From Ramlibacter alkalitolerans (GTDB taxonomy: Bacteria; Pseudomonadota; Gammaproteobacteria; Burkholderiales; Burkholderiaceae_C): 64,000 nt of DNA. The stretch covers positions 310,001-374,000 of the forward strand of contig NZ_JAEQND010000006.1 of the NCBI RefSeq assembly GCF_016722765.1, read 5' to 3'. The notes under the pieces were generated by a model, which saw only the letters and a list, made by a program, of their open reading frames with translations, was not told the DNA's origin and made no database searches. Below, one piece after another: positions 36,516 to 45,104 of this stretch. Both the position numbers and the translations under genes were made by a program. How positions within the stretch are numbered: the stretch's first letter is position 1; each line of letters starts with the position of its first letter.

Positions 36516-37793
36516 ATGCATTTCGAGCCCTCGCCGCGCGCCCGCGAATGGCTGGCGCGGCTGGAGACCTTCCACGCGCGCTTCCTGCTGCCGCACAACG
36601 CCGCCTGGCATGCCGCCGCGCAGCGCGGCGAGCGGCCGGCCTTCCTGACCGACCTGCGCGCGCTGGCGCGCGAGGAGGGGCTGTGGAACCTGTGCCTGCC
36701 GGGGCTGCCGGCGCACGCCCCGGGCACGGCGCTGTCGCACCTCGATTACGCGCCGCTGGCCGAAGCCATGGGGCGGCTGCCCTGGGCGGCGGAGGTGTTC
36801 AACTGCAACGCGCCGGACAGCGGCAACATGGAGCTGCTGCTGCGCCACGCCAGCACGGCGCAGCGCGAGCGCTGGCTGGCGCCGCTGCTGGCGGGCGAGA
36901 TCCGCTCCGCATTCGCGATGTCGGAGCCGGACGTCGCATCGTCCGATCCCACCAACCTGCAGACCGAGGTGCGGCGCGAGGGCCGCGAACTGGTGGTGAG
37001 CGGCCGCAAGTGGTTCGTGACCGGCGTGGCCAACCCGGACTGCAGGCTGCTGATCGTGGTCTGCCGCAATGCCGATGCGGCGGAGGGCGAACGGCACCGC
37101 GCGCACTCGCTGCTGCTGGTCCCCGTGGACGCGCCCGGCGTCGAGGTCGTGCGCAACATCCCCATCCTGCAGCATGCGGCGCCGGAAGGGCATTGCGAGA
37201 TCGTGTTCAGGCAGGTTCGCGTGCCGCAGGCAAACCTGCTGGGGGAGTGGGGCGAGGGCTTCGCGCTGGCGCAGGCGCGCCTGGGGCCCGGGCGGGTGCA
37301 CCACTGCATGCGCACCATCGGCCAGTGCGAGCTGGCGCTGGCGCTGGCCTGCGACCGCGCGCTGGAGCGGCGCGCCTTCGGCAAGCCGGTGGCGCAGCAG
37401 GCCAACGTGCAGGAGTGGCTGGCGGATTCGCGCATCGAGATCGACATGGCGCGCCTGCTGGTGCTGCGCACGGCCTGGGCCCTCGACCAGCCCCAGCCGC
37501 CTGCGGACCTGCGCGAGCAGATCGCCGCCATCAAGGTCGCGGCCGCGCGCCTGCAGATGCGCGTGGTGGACCGCGCGATCCAGGTGTTCGGGGCGATGGG
37601 GCTGTCGCCCGACACGCCGCTGGCCTGGCTGTTCACGTGGGGCCGGGCGCTGCGCATCATGGACGGCCCCGACGAAGTGCACCTGCGCACGATCGCGCGC
37701 GGCGAGTTGCGGCACGCCGGCGAGCAGCGCGGCCGGTGGGCGGAGTACTTCACGACGCCGGAGCAGATGGCGGGACCGGTGCGGCTGCGTTGA
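36516..37793 (+). CDS. Acyl-CoA dehydrogenase (ACAD10/11-like)
   Basis: 425 residues. Three-part fold: N-terminal helices, a middle beta domain with FAD-binding SEPDVASSDPTN near 141 and SGRKWFVTG near 162, and C-terminal helices with RRAFGKPVAQQ near 287 and MDGPDEVHLRTIARGE near 384, the region carrying the catalytic acid. FAD-dependent first step of acyl-CoA beta-oxidation. The substrate chain is unknown and no electron-transfer flavoprotein is adjacent. Confidence 0.93.
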   Translation: MHFEPSPRAREWLARLETFHARFLLPHNAAWHAAAQRGERPAFLTDLRALAREEGLWNLCLPGLPAHAPGTALSHLDYAPLAEAMGRLPWAAEVFNCNAPDSGNMELLLRHASTAQRERWLAPLLAGEIRSAFAMSEPDVASSDPTNLQTEVRREGRELVVSGRKWFVTGVANPDCRLLIVVCRNADAAEGERHRAHSLLLVPVDAPGVEVVRNIPILQHAAPEGHCEIVFRQVRVPQANLLGEWGEGFALAQARLGPGRVHHCMRTIGQCELALALACDRALERRAFGKPVAQQANVQEWLADSRIEIDMARLLVLRTAWALDQPQPPADLREQIAAIKVAAARLQMRVVDRAIQVFGAMGLSPDTPLAWLFTWGRALRIMDGPDEVHLRTIARGELRHAGEQRGRWAEYFTTPEQMAGPVRLR

Positions 37794-37815
37794 TGGGCGG
37801 CTTCGCACGCGTTTC

Positions 37816-37904
37816 GTAGGCTGGCGGTGAGCCGCGAAGCGCGAACCCCAGCGATGCGCGAAAGCGCTGGGGTTCACGCGCTGACGCGGTTCACCGCCAG
37901 CCTG
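37816..37904. repeat. TAGGCTGG palindromic repeat, copy 3
   Basis: 89 bases from GTAGGCTGGCGGTGA to the inverted TCACCGCCAGCCTGC, with GCGAACCCCAGCG and CGCTGGGGTTCACGC arms inside. Between the convergent acyl-CoA dehydrogenase and cydB genes; unlike copies 1 and 2 it does not supply their stop codons. Confidence 0.75.
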
Positions 37905-37952
37905 CGAACCCACGTCCCACGGCCGGATGGCGAAGCCACGCGCCCACGCATC

Positions 37953-38966
37953 CTAGTGATACCCCTCCCCCGGCTTCAACTTCCCCCGGAACAGCCAGAA
38001 CACCAGCACCGTGTACGCCAGGATCATCGGGATCAGGATCGCGGCGCCGACCAGGTAGAACATCTGCGAGTCCGGATGCGCGGCCGCCTGCCAGATCGTG
38101 AGCGAGGGCGGGACGATGTAGGGGATGCAGGAGATCACCAGGCCGAAGAACGCCAGCAGGAAGAGGCCCACCGCCATCACGAAGGGCAGGATCGGCTGGC
38201 CGCGCCGGATGCCGCGCCAGCAGAGCCAGGCGAACAGCAGCGTGGCGACCGGCACCTGCGCGAGGAAGAAGACGTTCGGCACGCTGAACCAGCGATCGGC
38301 GATGCGCGGCGACATGAGCGGCGTCCAGATGCTCACGACCACGATGAACGCGAGCAGCGCCGCCAGCAGCGGCACCCCCAGCTTGCGCGCGCGCTCCTCC
38401 ACCGGGCCGCTGGTCTTGAGCATCAGCCAGGTGGCGCCCAGCAGCGTGTAGCCGGTCACGACCGCCAGCCCGCACATGATGCTGAAGGGCGAGAGCCACG
38501 ACAGCGCATGGCCGGCGAACTGCTGGTCGCGCACCGGAATGCCCTGCACGATCCCGCCCAGCACCAGCCCCTGCGCGAACGCGCCCAGCGTCGAGCCCAC
38601 CGCGAAGGACCAGTCCCAGGCCCGGTGCCGCGGCTTGGCGACCCAGCGGAACTCGAAGGCCACGCCGCGGAAGATCAGCGCCAGCAGCAGCACCATCACC
38701 GGGATGTACATGGCCGGCAGGATGATCGCGAAGGCCGTGGGGAAGGCCGTCCACAGCGTGACGCCGCCGAGCACCAGCCAGGTCTCGTTGCCGTCCCAGA
38801 ACGGCGCAACGGAATTCATGATCTGGTCGCGCTCGTCCTCGCCGGGATAGAGGAAGAACAGCATCCCGATGCCGAGATCGAAGCCATCGAGCACCACATA
38901 CAGCACCACCGCCATCCCGAGCACCAGCGCCAGGATGACGGGCAGGGTGTCGGCCAGCCCGTTCAT
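37953..38966 (-). CDS. cydB: Cytochrome bd-type quinol oxidase subunit II
   Basis: 337 residues from ATG 38966, overlapping the cydA stop (ATGA). Eight or nine membrane helices. Conserved start VLDGFDLGIGMLFF and FWDGNETWLVLGGVTLW, typical of CydB. Partner of the haem-bearing subunit I in a high-affinity, cyanide-insensitive oxygen reductase. No small CydX-like gene is seen after it. Confidence 0.96.
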   Translation of the reverse strand: MNGLADTLPVILALVLGMAVVLYVVLDGFDLGIGMLFFLYPGEDERDQIMNSVAPFWDGNETWLVLGGVTLWTAFPTAFAIILPAMYIPVMVLLLALIFRGVAFEFRWVAKPRHRAWDWSFAVGSTLGAFAQGLVLGGIVQGIPVRDQQFAGHALSWLSPFSIMCGLAVVTGYTLLGATWLMLKTSGPVEERARKLGVPLLAALLAFIVVVSIWTPLMSPRIADRWFSVPNVFFLAQVPVATLLFAWLCWRGIRRGQPILPFVMAVGLFLLAFFGLVISCIPYIVPPSLTIWQAAAHPDSQMFYLVGAAILIPMILAYTVLVFWLFRGKLKPGEGYH

Positions 38967-40363
38967 GAGGGCACCGCCTCGTTGCCGTGCGGCCGGCCGC
39001 CGGCCAGCGGCCGGTTCGGCAGGGTGTCCGGCCCGGGCACCTCGCCTTGCGGGCCCTTGCCGATCATGCGGTTGATGTACCAGATGCCGATCGAGAAGAC
39101 GACGAAGTACACCAGCACGAAGAGGGCCAGCGAGATGAACACCTGCAGCGCATTCACCGGCGAAGCGGCGTCGGCGGTGCGCAGGATGCCCCAGGCGATC
39201 CACGGCTGGCGGCCGACCTCCGTCACGACCCAGCCGGCGATCAGCGCGACGAAGCCGACCGGCCAGCACACGCGCAGCAGCCGCAGGAACCAGCGCCGGC
39301 CTCCGATCCGCCGGCGCCACAGCAGCCAGACGCCAAACCAGCCGACCGCGATCATGAACAGGCCCAGGCCGACCATGGCACGGAAGGCGAAGAACACCGG
39401 CGCCACCGGCGGCCGCTGGTCGCGCGGGAATTCACGCAGGCCCTGGAAGCGGCCGTTCCAGTCGTGGGTGAGGATCAGGCTGCCCAGGCGCGGGACGGCG
39501 ATCTCCCAGTGGTTGCGCTCCTGCCGCATGTCCGGCCAGGCGAACAGCACCAGGTCGGCGGGGCCGGTGTCTTCCCAGTGCGCCTCGATCGCCGCCACCT
39601 TGGCGGGCTGGTGCTCCAGCGTGTTGAGCCCGTGCAGGTCGCCCACCACGGCCTGCAGCGGCGCCAGCAGCGCCAGCATGCCCAGGCCCATGCGCAGCAT
39701 CGTCATCGCTTCCCGCGGATAGCGGCCGGCCAGCAGGTAGCGTGCCCCGGTCGCCGCCACCACCATCGAGGTCGTGATGTAGGTGGCGACCATCATGTGC
39801 ACGAAGCGGTACGGGAAACTGGGGTTGAAGATGACGTGGAACCAGCTCACCGGGTAGGCGATGCCGTCGCGCACTTCGTGGCCGGCCGGGGTCTGCATCC
39901 AGCTGTTGGCGGCCAGGATCCAGAAGCCGGACAGCGCGGTGCCGAGCGCGACGAATACGCAGGCCATGGTGTGCAGCCACGGGGGGAAGCGGTTCCACCC
40001 GAACAGCATCACGCCGAGGAAGCTCGCCTCCAGGAAGAAGGCGGTCAGCACCTCGTAGGCGAACAGCGGCGCCAGCGTGTTGCCGACCACCTCGCCGAAG
40101 CGGCTCCAGTTGGTGCCGATCTGGTACTCCATGACGATGCCGGAGACCACGCCCATGGCGAAGGAGACGGCGAAGATCTTGGTCCAGAAGCGCGCCAGCG
40201 TATGGAAGTGCGGCTGGCCCGTCTTGAGCCAGACCACCTCCAGCGTGGCGATGTAGGCCGACAACCCGATCGAGAACGCCGGGAAGACGATGTGGAACGC
40301 GATGGTGAAGGCGAACTGGATCCGGGACAGCAGGACCGTTTCGATGCCGAACACTGTTTCCAT
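38963..40363 (-). CDS. cydA: Cytochrome bd-type quinol oxidase subunit I
   Basis: 466 residues. Haem ligands in RIQFAFTIAFHIVFPAFSIG (His near 23) and the conserved YEVLTAFFLEASFLG segment. The quinol loop is short, and the GRQPWIAWGILRT motif is characteristic of the CIO (cyanide-insensitive) subgroup. Inner-membrane oxidase that saves the cell at low oxygen or under NO/sulfide stress. No FNR box is visible in the 66 bases before the convergent hemerythrin gene. Confidence 0.96.
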   Translation of the reverse strand: METVFGIETVLLSRIQFAFTIAFHIVFPAFSIGLSAYIATLEVVWLKTGQPHFHTLARFWTKIFAVSFAMGVVSGIVMEYQIGTNWSRFGEVVGNTLAPLFAYEVLTAFFLEASFLGVMLFGWNRFPPWLHTMACVFVALGTALSGFWILAANSWMQTPAGHEVRDGIAYPVSWFHVIFNPSFPYRFVHMMVATYITTSMVVAATGARYLLAGRYPREAMTMLRMGLGMLALLAPLQAVVGDLHGLNTLEHQPAKVAAIEAHWEDTGPADLVLFAWPDMRQERNHWEIAVPRLGSLILTHDWNGRFQGLREFPRDQRPPVAPVFFAFRAMVGLGLFMIAVGWFGVWLLWRRRIGGRRWFLRLLRVCWPVGFVALIAGWVVTEVGRQPWIAWGILRTADAASPVNALQVFISLALFVLVYFVVFSIGIWYINRMIGKGPQGEVPGPDTLPNRPLAGGRPHGNEAVPS

Positions 40364-40429
40364 GGGACCCCGATGGCGAAGCCTGGGGCAGTGTAGCCAT
40401 GCCCGCCCGATCCGGGGGGCGCGGGTCTG

Positions 40430-40978
40430 CTAGCCCGTGCGGCGGCGGCGCATCATGTCTTCGCTCATGGCGGCGCGGGCGGGCTCGTCCAGCACGGCCT
40501 GGGCGGCCGGATAGGCGATCTCCTCCTCGGAGCGGATGTGGCCGTCGTACAGGCCGGCGAAGGCTTCCAGGCGCGCATCCTGGTCTTCGGACAGGCGATC
40601 GACCTGCGCCCCCGCCACCAGCGCCAGCACCTCGCGCGCCGCCTGCCAGCGCGCTTCCATCTGCAGGTGGTCTTCCCGCAGCCGCTGCACGACCTCGACG
40701 ACGCGCGGATCGCCCTGCGCCAGCAGCGGCGGGAACACGTGCAGCTCCTCGTCCAGGTGATGCTGCGGGGCGGCGAGGTCGAAGTAGCGCATCACGTCGC
40801 GCGCCGCCTGCTGCGCCTGCACGTCGGCGCCGTTGTCGCGCAGGTGGGCGCGCAGGCGCGCCAGCAGCGCCAGCGTGCGGTGCACGCGCTCGTGGCAGGC
40901 CTCCAGCATCTCGAAGGGCTGCTCGAAGCCGGCGGCCGCGGGTGCAGTGAGCGAGCGCAGGGAGATCGGTTGCGTCAT
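40430..40978 (-). CDS. Hemerythrin-domain (HHE) protein
   Basis: 182 residues from ATG 40978, which overlaps the nitroreductase stop (ATGA). Four-helix HHE signature: His in CHERVHRTLALL near 29, HHLDEELHVFPPL near 73, EDHLQMEARW and YDGHIRSEEEIAYP near 150. Binds a di-iron site; such proteins sense or buffer oxygen or NO and repair Fe-S clusters. Last gene of the nmo-nrdJ-nitroreductase operon. Confidence 0.93.
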   Translation of the reverse strand: MTQPISLRSLTAPAAAGFEQPFEMLEACHERVHRTLALLARLRAHLRDNGADVQAQQAARDVMRYFDLAAPQHHLDEELHVFPPLLAQGDPRVVEVVQRLREDHLQMEARWQAAREVLALVAGAQVDRLSEDQDARLEAFAGLYDGHIRSEEEIAYPAAQAVLDEPARAAMSEDMMRRRRTG

Positions 40979-41577
40979 GGCTTGAACTCGCTGACGTAGC
41001 GCTCCGGCGTGGCGCGCACGCGGTTGCGGCGGGGACCCTCGATCGTGCCGATGCTGATGAAGCACAGGGCTTCCTCGTGCGGGCCGATCGCGAACCGTTC
41101 GCGGAACACGCGCGTGTCCAGCGCCTTGCCGCTGGTGAGCGCCGAGCCGAAGCCCAATGCGCTCGCCATCAGCAGCATGTTCTGCATCGCGCAGCCGGCG
41201 GACACGAAGCGCTGGTGCGGCGGAATCTCCGCGTCCTCGTCGCGCAGGCGCGCAATGGCGAGCAGCAGCAGGGGCGAGCGGAAGGCCTTCTCGCGCGCTT
41301 TCGCGCACTGCTCGGGGCTGGCATCGGCGTCGCGCTCGCGCAGCGCCGCTTCGAAGGTCTGCGCCAGCGCCGGGCGCGCGCTGGCCGGGATGATCACGAA
41401 GCGCCACGGCACCAGGTCGTGGTGATCCGGCGCCGCGGACGCGGCGAGCAGGATGGCGCGCAACTGCTCCGCGTCCGGCGCCGGCTCGGCCAGGCCCGCC
41501 GGCAGCACCGTGCGCCGGCCGTGGATGAGCGCGGCGGCCCATTCGCCGGCGAGCGCCGCATCCGGCGGGGAACTCAC
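40975..41577 (-). CDS. Nitroreductase family protein (YdjA-like)
   Basis: 200 residues. GTG start at 41577 overlaps the nrdJ stop (GTGA). FMN-binding nitroreductase fold: IHGRRTVLPAGL (near 20), SAAPDHHDLVPWRFVII, and the C-terminal ISIGTIEGPRRNR. Uses NAD(P)H to reduce nitro compounds or quinones; native substrate unknown. Translationally coupled on both sides in the nmo-nrdJ-hemerythrin operon. Confidence 0.88.
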   Translation of the reverse strand: MSSPPDAALAGEWAAALIHGRRTVLPAGLAEPAPDAEQLRAILLAASAAPDHHDLVPWRFVIIPASARPALAQTFEAALRERDADASPEQCAKAREKAFRSPLLLLAIARLRDEDAEIPPHQRFVSAGCAMQNMLLMASALGFGSALTSGKALDTRVFRERFAIGPHEEALCFISIGTIEGPRRNRVRATPERYVSEFKP

Positions 41578-44500
41578 CCGCAGGCTCCCACGTGCCCGCA
41601 GGAGGTGCAGAAGTCGCAGCCGTCCTTGCGGATCATCGCGTGCGCGCCGCACTCGGGGCACTTGGCGCCCGCCATGGTGGAGGGCGCCGCCGACACCACC
41701 GGCGGTGCCGGCGGCGTGGCCAGCGCAGACACCGGCTCGCCGTTGCGGCGGGCGATGATGTTCTGCACCGCGTAGGCGATGGCCGCCACTTCGGAGTCGT
41801 GCCACATGGGCACCGAGGTGCCGTCGGCCTTCGAGTAGGTGCCCAGGCGCACGGGGCCGCGGTCCCAGGCCACCTTGCGCATGTCGGTCAGCGCGCGATC
41901 CAGGAAGCCGCCGCGCGCCGCCAGCGACAGCAGGCGGAAGCTGGCCGTGATCCACTGCTGCGACTCGCCGCTCTGGCCCACCGGCATGAAGAACTCGATC
42001 GCGCGTTCGCGGCCGTCTTCCAGCGGCAGGAAGGAGACGACGATGTAGAGCGTCTGCCGGCCCTGCTGGGTCCAGTATTCGACCTTCTCCGCCACGGCGG
42101 AGAGCTGGCCGTTGGGCCGGCGCGCGATGACCGCCCGCATCGGGTCGACCTTGGGACGGGTGGCCGAGTCCTCCTGCGCCTTCTTCTCCGGCGTGGTGGA
42201 CAGCACCGAGCCGAGGATGTCGTTGGGCCGGTAGGTGGCCAGGCCCTTCAAGCCGGCGCGCCAGGCTTCCAGGTACAGGCCCTGGAAGTCCTCGTACGGG
42301 TACTCCGCCGGCACGTTGACGGTCTTGGAGATGGCCGTGTCGACGAACGGCTGCACCGCCTCCATCATCGCCAGGTGGTCGGCCGCGGACATCTCCAGCG
42401 CGGAGACGAAGTAGGGCGGCAGCTTCGCGGTGTCGCCGCCCAGCGAGCGGAACACCCGCCAGGCGTGGTCTTCCACCGTGTATTCGGTCGTGCGGCCGTC
42501 GCTCTCGCGCTTCTTGCGGTGGTAGGTCCACGAGAAGGGCGGCTCGATGCCGTTGGAGGCGTTGTCGGCGAACGCCAGGCTGACGGTGCCGGTGGGCGCG
42601 ATCGACAGCAGGTGGCTGTTGCGGATGCCGTGCTTGCGGATCTGCGCCTTCAGCGGCTCGTCGAGGCGGCTGGCGAAGGTGCCCGCTTCGAGGTAGCGGT
42701 CGGCGTCGAAGACGGAGAACGGCCCCTTTTCCTTCGCCAGTTCCACCGACGCGGCATAGGCGGCATCGCGCATGCTGCGGCCGATGCGCGCGGCCATCTC
42801 GCGGCCCTCGGCGGCGTCGTAGCGCAGGCGCAGCATGGCCAGCGCGTTGCCCAGGCCGGTGAAGCCGACGCCGATGCGGCGCTTGGCCTGCGCTTCGGCG
42901 CGCTGCTCCTCGAGCGGCCAGAAGGTGAGGTCCAGCACGTTGTCGAGCGCGCGCACCTGGGTGGCCACGGCCTTCGTGAAGCCGTCGAAGTCGAACTGCG
43001 GCGGCCCGCCGAAGCCGAAGGCGTGGCGCACGAACTTCGTCAGGATGATGGGGCCGAGGTCGCAGCAGCCGTAGGCGGGAAGCGGCTGCTCGCCGCACTG
43101 CCCCGTGACCAGGCCGTTGAAGATGACCGAGTTGTGGTCAGGCTGCGTCGTATCGAACACCGGATCTTCGCCGGCGGCCTCGATCGAGGCGATCGTGGAC
43201 GTGAAGCGCTGCGTCTTCAGCAGCGCCTTGTCCGCGCGCCATGCCGCGTACTTCGCGTTCTTCGCCGGCAGCAGGAAGCCGACCTCGCCCATGAAGCGCT
43301 CGCGCGACTCGCCCTCGATGATCAGCTCGAAGTTGTCGGCGCAGGGGTAGCCGCGATGGCCGCCGTGGCCGTCCGGCATGGCGCGCTCGCCGGCCTCGCG
43401 GCGCTTGCGGATGCGACAGAACACGCCGAAGTTCGACAGCAGCATCTGCACGTCCTTCAGCAGCCCCTCGTGGCTCGAGGCCAGGCGTACCGAGCAGCTC
43501 TGGCTGGTGGAGGAGATGTTGACCGTGCCGTCGGTCTGGAACAAGCCGCGCAGGTAGCCGCGCACGCAGGGCTCGCTGCCGCGCCAGACCACCTCCGGCA
43601 CCTTCAGCTTGGTGTGGCGCGTGAACCCGTATTGCGCCAGCACGCGCGCCAGCAGCACCGAGCGGATGGAGACGCGGTTGCGCTGCGGCACCGCGACCGG
43701 CAAGGCCTGGTAGCTACGACCCGTGGTCGAGGCTATGAGCGCGTTCACGAAGCTGCCGACGTGGTCGGCCAGCACCCGTTCCTCGCCCCAGAGGTCGACG
43801 ACCGCAGCCTCGTTGCCCTTGCCGCGGTTGGTGAAATGTCCGTCGCCCGTCATGAGGCCCAGCAACATGCCGAGGTCCTCGTTGCCTTCCTGGCCGAACT
43901 GCCCCTTGCCGGACTGGACCAGCAGCTCGTCGCCGACGACGAGCTCGCGCAACTTGATCTTGCCGCGCGCGGTGTAGAAATCGTGCCATTCCGTGGCGCG
44001 GATTTCGTAGCCGTCCTCGGTGCGCACGCGGAACACCGGCGCCCGCTCGGCGGTCTGGAACGCAGGCTTCGCACTGCGGGTGACCACGCCCTTGTGGGCC
44101 GCGCCGAGGGTGCGCTGGTCCACGGTCGCATCGATCGGGGCGCCGCTGGCGTACAGCTCGCCGATGGGAACCAGGCCGAACTGCGTGGCCAGCCGCGTGT
44201 CGGCGGTGACGCAGGGGTTGGTCGCGCTGATCTTCTCCGCATACCGCAGGTTGTTCTCGCGGTTGATCGTGTCGACGAACAGGATCCCGGGCTCGGCGAA
44301 GTCGTAGGCCGAGCGCATGATCGTGTCCCACAGCTGCTGCGCGGGCACGCTCTTGTAGACCCACAGGCCGTCGGAGCCCACGTGCGCGCCCTGGGCGATC
44401 AGGCCGGCACCGGGGCGGGCCTGGTGCACCAGCGGCCAGTCGCCGCCGGCCTGCAGCGTGCGGATGAATTCGTCCGTGACCGCAACCGAGACGTTGAAGT

Positions 44501-45104
44501 TGTTCCAGCGGCCCGGCGTGCGCTTGGCGGTGATGAACTCCAGCACGTCCGGGTGGTCGATGCGCATCACACCCATCTGGGCGCCGCGCCGTGCGCCTGC
44601 GCTTTCGACGGTGGAGCACGAGTGGTCGAACACGTCGATGTAGCTGCACGGGCCCGAGGCGAGCGAGCCGGTGCCCTTGACCTCGGCGCCCCGCGGGCGG
44701 ATGCGCGAGAAGTCGTAGCCCACGCCGCCGCCGCGGCGCATCGTTTCCGCCGCTTCGCGCAGCGCTTCGTAGATGCCGGGGAAGCCGTCCTTGTCGCGGC
44801 CCTGGATCGCGTCGCCCACGGGCTGCACGAAGCAGTTGATCAGGGTGGCCTGCAGGTCGGTGCCGGCGGCGCTCATGATGCGCCCGGCGCCGATCGCGCC
44901 GGCCTGCAGGTTGGCGAGGAAACGCCGTTCCCATTCCGCGCGCAAGGGCTCGGCCTCGACGCTGGCCAGCGCCTTGGCGACGCGCCTGAGCAGGTCGGTC
45001 TCGCTGGTTTCGCCTGGCTTCAGGTACTTCTCGCGCACCACATCGACGCTGATGGGTTGCGGCGGCAAGGTGGGGACTTCGTGGACTGCGGGATCGCGCT
45101 TCAT
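41574..45104 (-). CDS. nrdJ: Adenosylcobalamin-dependent ribonucleoside-diphosphate reductase with intein
   Basis: 1,176 residues, of which 372 (298-669) are an intein; the spliced enzyme would be 804 residues. ATG 45104 overlaps the nmo stop. Class II RNR features: CFVQP redox cysteine (91), radical-site N296-P297 joined after splicing to C670-G-E672, CCDLG after it, and SIAPTGTVSLAFADNASNGI further on. The C-terminus is a zinc-ribbon-like tail (CPECG, then CDFCTSCG). Makes deoxynucleotides with or without oxygen, which suits an organism that also respires nitrate. An unspliced product would be inactive, because the catalytic cysteine follows the intein. Confidence 0.96.
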   Translation of the reverse strand: MKRDPAVHEVPTLPPQPISVDVVREKYLKPGETSETDLLRRVAKALASVEAEPLRAEWERRFLANLQAGAIGAGRIMSAAGTDLQATLINCFVQPVGDAIQGRDKDGFPGIYEALREAAETMRRGGGVGYDFSRIRPRGAEVKGTGSLASGPCSYIDVFDHSCSTVESAGARRGAQMGVMRIDHPDVLEFITAKRTPGRWNNFNVSVAVTDEFIRTLQAGGDWPLVHQARPGAGLIAQGAHVGSDGLWVYKSVPAQQLWDTIMRSAYDFAEPGILFVDTINRENNLRYAEKISATNPCVTADTRLATQFGLVPIGELYASGAPIDATVDQRTLGAAHKGVVTRSAKPAFQTAERAPVFRVRTEDGYEIRATEWHDFYTARGKIKLRELVVGDELLVQSGKGQFGQEGNEDLGMLLGLMTGDGHFTNRGKGNEAAVVDLWGEERVLADHVGSFVNALIASTTGRSYQALPVAVPQRNRVSIRSVLLARVLAQYGFTRHTKLKVPEVVWRGSEPCVRGYLRGLFQTDGTVNISSTSQSCSVRLASSHEGLLKDVQMLLSNFGVFCRIRKRREAGERAMPDGHGGHRGYPCADNFELIIEGESRERFMGEVGFLLPAKNAKYAAWRADKALLKTQRFTSTIASIEAAGEDPVFDTTQPDHNSVIFNGLVTGQCGEQPLPAYGCCDLGPIILTKFVRHAFGFGGPPQFDFDGFTKAVATQVRALDNVLDLTFWPLEEQRAEAQAKRRIGVGFTGLGNALAMLRLRYDAAEGREMAARIGRSMRDAAYAASVELAKEKGPFSVFDADRYLEAGTFASRLDEPLKAQIRKHGIRNSHLLSIAPTGTVSLAFADNASNGIEPPFSWTYHRKKRESDGRTTEYTVEDHAWRVFRSLGGDTAKLPPYFVSALEMSAADHLAMMEAVQPFVDTAISKTVNVPAEYPYEDFQGLYLEAWRAGLKGLATYRPNDILGSVLSTTPEKKAQEDSATRPKVDPMRAVIARRPNGQLSAVAEKVEYWTQQGRQTLYIVVSFLPLEDGRERAIEFFMPVGQSGESQQWITASFRLLSLAARGGFLDRALTDMRKVAWDRGPVRLGTYSKADGTSVPMWHDSEVAAIAYAVQNIIARRNGEPVSALATPPAPPVVSAAPSTMAGAKCPECGAHAMIRKDGCDFCTSCGHVGACG
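43098..44213 (-). other. LAGLIDADG-containing intein within nrdJ
   Basis: 372 residues starting at Cys298 (block A CVTADTRLATQFGLVPIG) and ending NGLVTGQ before extein Cys670. Block B TEWH (371-374) is present. Two LAGLIDADG-type helices: LGMLLGLMTGDGHF with Asp421 and VRGYLRGLFQTDG with Asp525, so the homing endonuclease looks intact. The last residue is Gln rather than the usual Asn, and it is preceded by Gly instead of His. Gln-ending inteins are known and can splice. Insertion is between P and C of the thiyl-radical motif NPCGE. Confidence 0.93.

Noticed and set aside
43098..44213. Separate homing-endonuclease gene between two nrdJ fragments
   Set aside because: The reading frame is continuous through both junctions, and the splice-site residues of an intein are present, so it is one fused coding sequence.
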